A stretch of 44,991 nt of DNA from G020348385 sp964580235. Lineage in GTDB: Bacteria > Acidobacteriota > Aminicenantia > Aminicenantales > Aminicenantaceae. The stretch is from positions 1 to 44,991 of the forward strand of contig CAZOJY010000014.1 of assembly GCA_964580235.1 (NCBI GenBank). Reading direction: 5' to 3'. Both the position numbers and the translations under genes were made by a program. The notes below the pieces were generated by a model. The model saw nothing but the letters and a program-made list of their open reading frames with translations, was not told the DNA's origin and searched no databases. Shown here one piece after another: positions 38,987-44,991 of this stretch; the first letter of the stretch is position 1; every line of letters begins with the position of its first letter.

Positions 38987-40827
38987 CGCCCTCTCCAGAA
39001 GCGGTCCCGTCTGGGTCTCGTTTTGGATCTCATCAGGAAGGCTGACCTGTCCTCTTCCTCCAATTTTTGTTCTTCTTTCCCTGGCACAGCAATTTGAGTT
39101 TTTTGCCTGCTTTTGTCTATTCGGAATGAACGCTCCGCCGCATACAGAATTTCTTGACGAAGTCCTTCCGATGCGATTTCTTCGGTGAACTTTTTCCGGC
39201 CATCCACCAAATCCTTGATGTATGTTTGAATTTGTTTTTCAGAATAAAATCGCTGGACATCCCACTCATCTAACGATCTTCCTTCACAACGTTTGATCGC
39301 ATTTGTTCCCAATATCCCTCGCTCATATTGATTTGTTCCTCTTAAATCCCCCCTTTGGATATCCGCCATAAGGTTGATCGGCACGCGTTTGACCTTTCGG
39401 ATCAACCTCTTTTTTTTCTGCCCGTTTTTCTCCCCGGTTTCGATTATCTCGCCGATTCCTCCTGTGTTGTACTGTATAAACTTCAGCTTTCCGGGATAAT
39501 TGTTAACAAGAGTCATGATGATCTCATAGAACCGGTTGACTTTTTTTCCTCTGGAACCGATGATGAACGGGTCTGTTCCGACAATCCGGACAGATTCCCC
39601 GGCTTTCAGCGGCTGGCTGGCGTAGCTGTGGGTGCTCTCCCCCCATAAATAGGCAAGAACAGCTTGTTCTGGGGTGAGTTCCTGAGAAAAGTTCATGATG
39701 GTGTTTCTGCGGGTGATAAAGGCGAAGATAAGGCCGTCCAGTTCCTCGAGCGGTGGAAGATTGACTGATTTAGAAAAAATGTTCACCATCTTTCCGCCGA
39801 TGCTGATCCGCAGCTTTTTGCGCTGAACGACAGCCCGGCCGTTGGCCGTGAGGCTTTCATCCAGGAAGTCGGGTTCTCCGTTGGCTTTGATCAACACATT
39901 TTCCATGAGAGCAGATTTATCCGTCAACGTGTTGTACATGGCTTCCTGGTATTCCTTCTCGACATCCGTTTTAACAAAAAAATTGTTTTCTGAACCCAAA
40001 GCGGATCCATCGTTCCGCAAAAACACGATGTCATCTTGAGTGACCCATGTTTTTTCTCCCCGCCTGTGGTCCAGGCCCAACTGGTGACAGGACCAGGTAG
40101 ATTTCCCGGTTGCTGTCAGACCGAAAAGGAAAACGCCATAGGTTTTGAGCTTGTCCTCGGGATTCTGGGCCGTGACGATCTTTGTGCCCGCATGCAGCCC
40201 GAGCATCCCATTCTGGTCGGCCGTCCACATGGCCTGGCGGAGAAATCCTTTTTTGTCCTCCCCCATGTAGTCCGTCCCGAGAGCGATGTTGATGTTGTAT
40301 TCGGGGAGCACAAGCACCTGCTGTCTTAGGGGGTGTTCCTCTGGAATGTGGATCATAAAAAATTCCGGACCCGGCCGTTTGGAAGGTTTAAACATGGTAG
40401 TTCCCCACATGTATCCCAGCCTGTAGTTAATGAGATCAGCGGCTGAAACATAGAGGTCGCAGGTGGGGTTGTAAAATTCGTTTTCTCCCATCTGCCTTCG
40501 GATATGATAAAAAGGCAGAGTGCGCAGAAGATGGAGAACTTTATCCAGTTCCTTGGGAGATTGTGCAATCAATATTTTCTGTTGGTCGGAAGGGCGGGTG
40601 AGCTGGACCCCCTCGCCCCCGAGATACACAGATTTGGGAGCGATCCGGCTTGAAATCGCGGAGCGCCATCCGTAGGATCCGAATTTTGTCTTGACTCCTG
40701 TGGCCTTAGCCCTGGGGTCAAGCCAGTCTAGATCCACTTTTTTTATATTCGGTCCTGCAAGCGCTCTTGGGAGCTCTTCGGAAAACTTTTTGTATGCCTC
40801 TTCTTTGTAAATAGAATCATCACTCAT
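38983..40827 (-). CDS. Divergent ATP-type phosphoenolpyruvate carboxykinase
   Basis: A 614-residue protein (ATG 40827; a GTG at 40836 would overlap the upstream stop as GTGA). It is related to ATP-dependent PEPCK, which makes PEP and CO2 from oxaloacetate. Catalytic features are kept: TDYMGEDKKG (Tyr and Lys), the metal-ligand His in LGLHAGTK, P-loop FGLTATGKST (about 235-244, usually GLSGTGKTT), metal Asp pair in VTQDDIVF, and Arg in DESLTANGRAV. The N-terminus and a basic tail (ending RPRRDRFWRGR) differ from standard PEPCK. It lies downstream of an aminotransferase-kinase fusion that could feed it oxaloacetate. A non-PEPCK kinase role cannot be excluded. Confidence 0.75.
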   Translation of the reverse strand: MSDDSIYKEEAYKKFSEELPRALAGPNIKKVDLDWLDPRAKATGVKTKFGSYGWRSAISSRIAPKSVYLGGEGVQLTRPSDQQKILIAQSPKELDKVLHLLRTLPFYHIRRQMGENEFYNPTCDLYVSAADLINYRLGYMWGTTMFKPSKRPGPEFFMIHIPEEHPLRQQVLVLPEYNINIALGTDYMGEDKKGFLRQAMWTADQNGMLGLHAGTKIVTAQNPEDKLKTYGVFLFGLTATGKSTWSCHQLGLDHRRGEKTWVTQDDIVFLRNDGSALGSENNFFVKTDVEKEYQEAMYNTLTDKSALMENVLIKANGEPDFLDESLTANGRAVVQRKKLRISIGGKMVNIFSKSVNLPPLEELDGLIFAFITRRNTIMNFSQELTPEQAVLAYLWGESTHSYASQPLKAGESVRIVGTDPFIIGSRGKKVNRFYEIIMTLVNNYPGKLKFIQYNTGGIGEIIETGEKNGQKKKRLIRKVKRVPINLMADIQRGDLRGTNQYERGILGTNAIKRCEGRSLDEWDVQRFYSEKQIQTYIKDLVDGRKKFTEEIASEGLRQEILYAAERSFRIDKSRQKTQIAVPGKEEQKLEEEDRSAFLMRSKTRPRRDRFWRGR

Positions 40828-40832
40828 GCGGT

Positions 40833-43193
40833 TCACTCTTTGATTTCTTGACTTGTTGGCTGGCTGATCAACCTGAGAATATCATCGGCAGTCGCCGTTC
40901 CACTATTAATCAGATAACAGCTTGTGTTTTCGAGTAGTTTTCGGAAAAAATCCTTTTGGTAGTCGATTTTCTCCGCCGAGGTTAGCAGCAGATGAGGATT
41001 GTAGAAGGGCTGATTTTTTGAGGGGCCGATAGTCGTCGTCAATCCTGGGCTTTCTCCAGACTCCAGAATTCGGAGGGTGTCTTCGACTTCCATTTTAACA
41101 GCGGGAGGTGAAGTGTTGTCGTAGCGAAGGAGAAAAATCCAGCGCAGTTTTGTCCGTTTGACATGTTTAGCCGGGCCTCCGATCCAGTAGGGATCCAGAA
41201 GCGCAACAGCTTTTTTAGAGGCCTTATAGCAGAAGGGAGAGCCGCGGTCGAGCCGGCAGTCATCAATGCGGAGGCAGTCGGAATCCTGGCAATTTTCTTT
41301 GCGGTTGATTACATTTTCACATTTGCTGTTGTCAAAAAGGGGAGCCAATCGGGGGTCAAATTCGGCAACTCGGGTTGGGATGAGCAGCTTCCGTTCGATC
41401 GAATCGGCCTGAACTTCCGCCCCCAAAAATCGGATAAACAGGATGTCGTTGGAGTGCAACCGGATTTCCTTATCTCGGAGAAGGGAATAGAAGAGATCCG
41501 ATTTTTTTGTCCCCTTCGGTCCTATGAGCACCATTCCCTGGCCGTTCTTATCTGCAGACATACCGCGGAGGGTTGACGTGCTGAACAAGCGTTCTGAAAC
41601 ATCCATCACAAGACCCAGTGCAAGGCTCCGTAGAGGCGAATAATTGTCGGTGTTGACTAAAATTCCCGTTTTTGTATCGGAATTGTAAAAGGCGCGTGGC
41701 TCCCTCCCTGCAATGCCCTCCACGGCATAGATGATGCCATGGGGTTCGAGGTCGGCTTCCAGTTGTGCCGGGTACCAGTTTTCGATCCAGAAATCATTCA
41801 GATGGGACACATTCGTCCGCAATTGGACGATAACTCCGTTGATGTTGGCGTTCCATTCAAAATAGTTCGAATAGCTGAGCGCCTCTTCCATTTCAGCGAC
41901 AAGAGCTTCCCTCATGCTTATCGAGATCGAAGCATCGACAGGAACAGATGTTTTCACGCGCGTGCGGGTGTTGTTTAAAGATATACGTTTGGTTTTTTTG
42001 GCCGTTTTGAGCGCGGAGACGGCGTTTATGATCCGGTCCAAGCCTTTTTCAAGGTTTTCCATGGATGTGGCGAAGGAAATGCGGATGCAGTCGTCCGCCC
42101 CGAAAGCATCCCCAGGGACGACAGCCACGCCGGCTTTTTTCAAGAGATAGTAAGCGAGGCCGTAGGAGTTTCGGATGGTCATGTTGTTGAACTCTTTTTC
42201 ATAGGTGGAAGAAAAGTTGGGAAACAGATAAAAGGCTCCCTGGGGTTTGTGGCAAGAGACATCCGGGAGACTCTGAAGCCTCATCAACGCATAGTTGCGT
42301 CTCCTCTGGAATTCCGCTACCATTTTGGAAACCTCATATTGGGGCCCGCCCAAAGCTTCTAAACTGGCTTTTTGGGAAATGGAGCACGGATTGGATGTGC
42401 TGTGGCTCTGGATTTTGGCCATGCCGTTGATAATGTCAGCCGGACCCGCTGCAAATCCGATTCGCCAACCGGTCATTGCGTAGGCTTTGGAAACGCCGTT
42501 TATCACGATGGTTTTTTTCTTCATCTCTCCGCTCAAGGAGGCAAAACTGTAGAAACGAAAATCATCGTAGACCAGTTTTTCATAAATTTCATCGGCGATG
42601 ACATAGATATCCTCTTCCAGCACAACATCGGCCAAAGCTTCCAGTGCATGTCTTGGGTAGACCATGCCCGTGGGGTTGGAAGGATTGTTGAGAATCAAAG
42701 CTTTGGTTGCGGGGGAAATGGCCGATTTTAATTCATCAGGTGTCAGCAGGAATCCATTTTCCTCTTTGGTCGGCAGGATCACGCTTATTCCGTTAGCCAA
42801 AGAAACAGCGTGGGGATAGGTTACCCAATAAGGAGCGGGGATAATAACTTCGTCTCCTTCATTGATCAGGGCCTGGCTGAGATGGTAAAGAGAACTCTTC
42901 GCGCCGGATGAAGCGATGATCTGATTCTTATCGTATTCCAGAGAATGGTCTTCTTTTAGCCGCCGGATGATGGCTTCTTTAAGCTCAGGGATGCCGTCAT
43001 TCTGAGTGTATTTGGTGAAGTTTTCTTCGATGGCCCTGACTCCCGCTTGTTTCACGTTGTCAGGGGTAGCGAAATCCGGCTCCCCGGCGCTGAAGTCGAT
43101 GACATCGATCCCCTCAGCCTTCATGGCTTTGGCCTTGGCCGTGATTTTTAAGGTTGGAGATTCTCCGATCTTGTTTGCTTTTTCTGATACCAT
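40833..43193 (-). CDS. Fusion: aspartate aminotransferase + HprK/PEPCK-like domain
   Basis: A 786-residue two-domain protein. Residues 1-395 are a class I aminotransferase: FSAGEPDF, NNPSNPTG (169-176), Asp201, PLP Lys236 in GVSKAYAMTGWRIG, and Arg371 (CIRISFA) for the substrate carboxylate. This fits aspartate/2-oxoglutarate to oxaloacetate/glutamate. Residues about 415-786 resemble HprK-related kinases: NYSPLRSLALGLVMDVSERL, then GPKGTKKS (558-565) where GPSGTGKS is expected, and RLHSNDILFIRF. A five-Cys cluster follows (625, 635, 640, 646, 655). The frame is open throughout, with AAGG before the ATG. It lies 22 nt after flotillin. Confidence 0.8.
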   Translation of the reverse strand: MVSEKANKIGESPTLKITAKAKAMKAEGIDVIDFSAGEPDFATPDNVKQAGVRAIEENFTKYTQNDGIPELKEAIIRRLKEDHSLEYDKNQIIASSGAKSSLYHLSQALINEGDEVIIPAPYWVTYPHAVSLANGISVILPTKEENGFLLTPDELKSAISPATKALILNNPSNPTGMVYPRHALEALADVVLEEDIYVIADEIYEKLVYDDFRFYSFASLSGEMKKKTIVINGVSKAYAMTGWRIGFAAGPADIINGMAKIQSHSTSNPCSISQKASLEALGGPQYEVSKMVAEFQRRRNYALMRLQSLPDVSCHKPQGAFYLFPNFSSTYEKEFNNMTIRNSYGLAYYLLKKAGVAVVPGDAFGADDCIRISFATSMENLEKGLDRIINAVSALKTAKKTKRISLNNTRTRVKTSVPVDASISISMREALVAEMEEALSYSNYFEWNANINGVIVQLRTNVSHLNDFWIENWYPAQLEADLEPHGIIYAVEGIAGREPRAFYNSDTKTGILVNTDNYSPLRSLALGLVMDVSERLFSTSTLRGMSADKNGQGMVLIGPKGTKKSDLFYSLLRDKEIRLHSNDILFIRFLGAEVQADSIERKLLIPTRVAEFDPRLAPLFDNSKCENVINRKENCQDSDCLRIDDCRLDRGSPFCYKASKKAVALLDPYWIGGPAKHVKRTKLRWIFLLRYDNTSPPAVKMEVEDTLRILESGESPGLTTTIGPSKNQPFYNPHLLLTSAEKIDYQKDFFRKLLENTSCYLINSGTATADDILRLISQPTSQEIKE

Positions 43194-43215
43194 GGTCAGC
43201 CTTTTATCCCAAGGA

Positions 43216-44628
43216 TTATTCTTCTTTTTTCTCTTCGTCTTCGGAGGCCAGCTTTTTCTTCAGGTATTTTTTCAGATCCACTCCTGTAAGAGATTTGACC
43301 ACTTCTGGCATCTGGGCCAGGATTTCTCCCACTTGTGCAGTGATCTTGGTCGTGCCGAGGTTTTTGTCTCCGCCTACAACGACAATTTTATCCACCTTGG
43401 AGAGAGGCTCAGAAATAGATTTGGCCAGGTCGGGCAGTATCTTGAGATACATTTCGAGAATAGCGGCCTGGTTGTACTTGTCCCAGGCCTGGGCTTTTTT
43501 CAACATTGCTTCTGCCTCGGCTAATCCCAGATGTTTGGTCTTTTCCGCCTCTGCGATTCCTTCCAGTTTCAACGCATCCGCTTTCCCCCTGGCTTCGGAT
43601 TGAATGCGAAATTCTTCTGCTTCTGCCTCGGCTTTCATTTGGTATTTTCGGGCGTCTGCAGGTTTGATGACATTGGAGTTCAGTTCTTTTTCTTTGCGTG
43701 CGATCTCGAGTTCTTCGATTTTTATCGCTTCCTGCTTCTCGATAATTTTAACCTTGGCTTCCTCTTTTTTCATCTCTTGGGAGAGTCGAGATCGTTCGAT
43801 TTCGTATGCGAAGTCGGCCTTGGCCTTTTCCTGGTTGGCCTGCACTTGAGATTCTGCTTTTGTTGCTTCATTCTCCCATTGCGCTTTTATAATCAATGCT
43901 TCCGCAGCCAGGCGGGCGATTTCCCCTTCCTTCCGTGCTTCTGAGGATTTGATCGCGGCTTCTTTTTCGGTTTCTGCCTCAGCGATGGAGGCATCTCTCT
44001 TTGCGGCAGCGATCTGGGGTTTCCCCAGCGCATCCAGGTAACCATGCGTGTCGCTGATGTCCTTCAAGGCAAACGACATCATATTCAGGCCCATACGGGA
44101 GAAATCACTCTGAGCAGCCTGGGTCACATCTGCCGAGAATTCATGTCGGGATTTGTAGATCTCTTCCACGGTCTTGGTCCCCATCACCTCCCTCATCTTG
44201 CCTTCAAGTACGGTCTCTGCTACAGACTTGATCCCGTCTTTTCCCAATCCCAGGAACTGTTCGGCGGAAAGCCGGATGGAGTGATCGGAAGAGTCGATTT
44301 TTATCTGCGCAACAGCCTCTGCCATGATTGGCACTCCCCCATTCGTTAAAACTTCAGGAGTTTTGACATTCATTGTGATGGCTTCCATCGGAAGTGTGTC
44401 GACGGTTTCAAGAAAGGGCCATACAAATGTTCCTCCTCCCAGACGGTACCGGTAACCGACCTTTGTTTTTGTTCCGTCAGGGGAAATTACAGTGCGCTTT
44501 CTTCCCCCGGATATCACAAGAACTTCATTTGGCCCGACTTTCCGGTATTGTTTTGCTAACAAAAGAGCCAATAGAGCCAAAACGATAATTATGACGCCGG
44601 CTATAATAAGTCCAGATGTGATATTCAT
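43216..44628 (-). CDS. Flotillin-like SPFH-domain membrane protein
   Basis: A 470-residue flotillin. One N-terminal membrane helix (about 5-25) is followed by an SPFH/band-7 domain (about 30-195) with GGTFVWPFLETVDTLPM and MNVKTPEV. An Ala-Glu-Lys-rich coiled coil (about 200-395) has repeated E-A-E motifs, and a C-terminal domain (about 400-470) closes the protein. It resembles FloT/YuaG rather than the short FloA. Such proteins form membrane scaffolds. AAGGAGG is placed perfectly before the ATG. It is the first gene of a three-gene minus-strand unit with the aminotransferase-kinase fusion and the PEPCK-like gene. Confidence 0.93.
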   Translation of the reverse strand: MNITSGLIIAGVIIIVLALLALLLAKQYRKVGPNEVLVISGGRKRTVISPDGTKTKVGYRYRLGGGTFVWPFLETVDTLPMEAITMNVKTPEVLTNGGVPIMAEAVAQIKIDSSDHSIRLSAEQFLGLGKDGIKSVAETVLEGKMREVMGTKTVEEIYKSRHEFSADVTQAAQSDFSRMGLNMMSFALKDISDTHGYLDALGKPQIAAAKRDASIAEAETEKEAAIKSSEARKEGEIARLAAEALIIKAQWENEATKAESQVQANQEKAKADFAYEIERSRLSQEMKKEEAKVKIIEKQEAIKIEELEIARKEKELNSNVIKPADARKYQMKAEAEAEEFRIQSEARGKADALKLEGIAEAEKTKHLGLAEAEAMLKKAQAWDKYNQAAILEMYLKILPDLAKSISEPLSKVDKIVVVGGDKNLGTTKITAQVGEILAQMPEVVKSLTGVDLKKYLKKKLASEDEEKKEE

Positions 44629-44871
44629 CCTAACCTCCTTATATCAGAGCTGCAGACAGCAGGAAAAGTCGTTGTTCAATCATATGACACAATCAAGCGG
44701 TCCGATTATTAAGTGAGAACAAATATATTATCTATAAGTTCGATTATTTTCAAGAGAAAAACGGATATAAGAGTGCTTATTATGCCGACCGAAAATATGA
44801 ATGAATTATGAAATTTTGTTTTATAAAAAAAAATTATGGCATCGGCCGTTTTCATGAAGCATCCAGATTAA
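44629..44871. other. AT-rich intergenic upstream of flotillin
   Basis: No gene is visible. It must contain the promoter of the flotillin operon, but no convincing -35/-10 pair stood out. A GGCATCGGCC motif (44838-44847) echoes the GCCGAT motif of the repeats at 95-195 and 8650-8797, so the repeat block may begin here. Confidence 0.4.
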
Positions 44872-44967
44872 CCTGAATTATTCATAAACATGATTTTATT
44901 AGCATGATTTTATGTTCTTACATGAATAATTCAGGGTAACCTAGATAATTTATGAATTATCCAGGTT
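44872..44967. repeat. Composite palindromic repeat, inverted copy of 28989-29050
   Basis: CCTGAATTATTCAT (44872-44885) pairs with ATGAATAATTCAGG (44922-44935), enclosing two CATGATTTTAT direct repeats. AACCTAGATAATT (44938-44950) then pairs with AATTATCCAGGTT (44955-44967) with one mismatch. Read in reverse complement, this reproduces the block after mutL. No coding potential is seen. Confidence 0.8.
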
Positions 44968-44991
44968 AATTAAAAAATTTGAAACGGAAGA

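Noticed and set aside
44872..44967. CRISPR-like array from the repeated ATTATTCAT units
   Set aside because: The units are inverted and irregularly spaced, with no uniform spacers and no cas genes.

Overview
The window reads as a stretch of chromosome from an uncultured-type, Gram-negative, probably anaerobic bacterium. The combination of an ntp-order V-type ATPase, type IV pili, a GmhA-type sugar-phosphate isomerase, an exported NamZ-type muramidase and a Tat system fits candidate phylum Aminicenantes (OP8) or a neighbour of the Acidobacteriota. That placement is inferred from gene content and family resemblance, not from a marker-gene tree. Genes are dense and arranged in short operons, often with 4-nt ATGA/GTGA overlaps. 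I see no phage, CRISPR array or intact transposase.

Layout. 1-454: non-coding, made of palindromic repeats. 455-2177 (minus): DUF6485, radical SAM and DUF6125 proteins. 2372-5384: queuosine-precursor genes, with queF plus a DMT transporter on the plus strand and queC-queD-queE on the minus strand. 5516-14596 (plus): an unknown barrel-like protein followed by a complete V-type ATPase operon in the order G/H-I-K-E-C-F-A-B-D, with a MITE-like palindromic element between I and K. 14667-19156 (minus): a nucleotide-kinase-like protein, dCMP deaminase, an exported tandem-SIS (GCKR/MurQ-like) protein and a NamZ/DUF1343 protein. 19256-19444: a fragment of a dead aldehyde dehydrogenase gene directly after tatC. 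19445-20441 (minus): tatA-tatC, divergent from an S41 protease (20558-22132).

22343-28984 (plus): rpiB, an SHMT-like gene, purD, purE, mtaB and mutL, run from one good promoter; the SHMT can supply the glycine used by PurD. 28985-29894: repeats, tRNA-Pro(UGG), tRNA-Arg(UCU) and a regulatory region. 29895-37490 (plus): type IV pilus genes pilB-pilT-pilC-pilS-pilR-pilA, with a sigma-54 promoter and PilR-like palindromes before pilA. 37680-38986 (plus): plsC and gmhA.

38983-44628 (minus): a flotillin, a fusion of an aspartate aminotransferase with an HprK/PEPCK-like kinase domain, and a divergent ATP-type PEP carboxykinase. The last 360 bases again hold the palindromic repeat family.

The most unusual items are: the flotillin / aminotransferase-kinase fusion / PEPCK-like operon; the exported GCKR-like protein coupled to NamZ; the Na+-type ligand set in the V-ATPase proteolipid; the unknown protein that opens the V-ATPase operon; and a family of composite palindromic repeats at several intergenic sites. 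All calls come from reading the sequence and protein motifs by eye; no database search was run.
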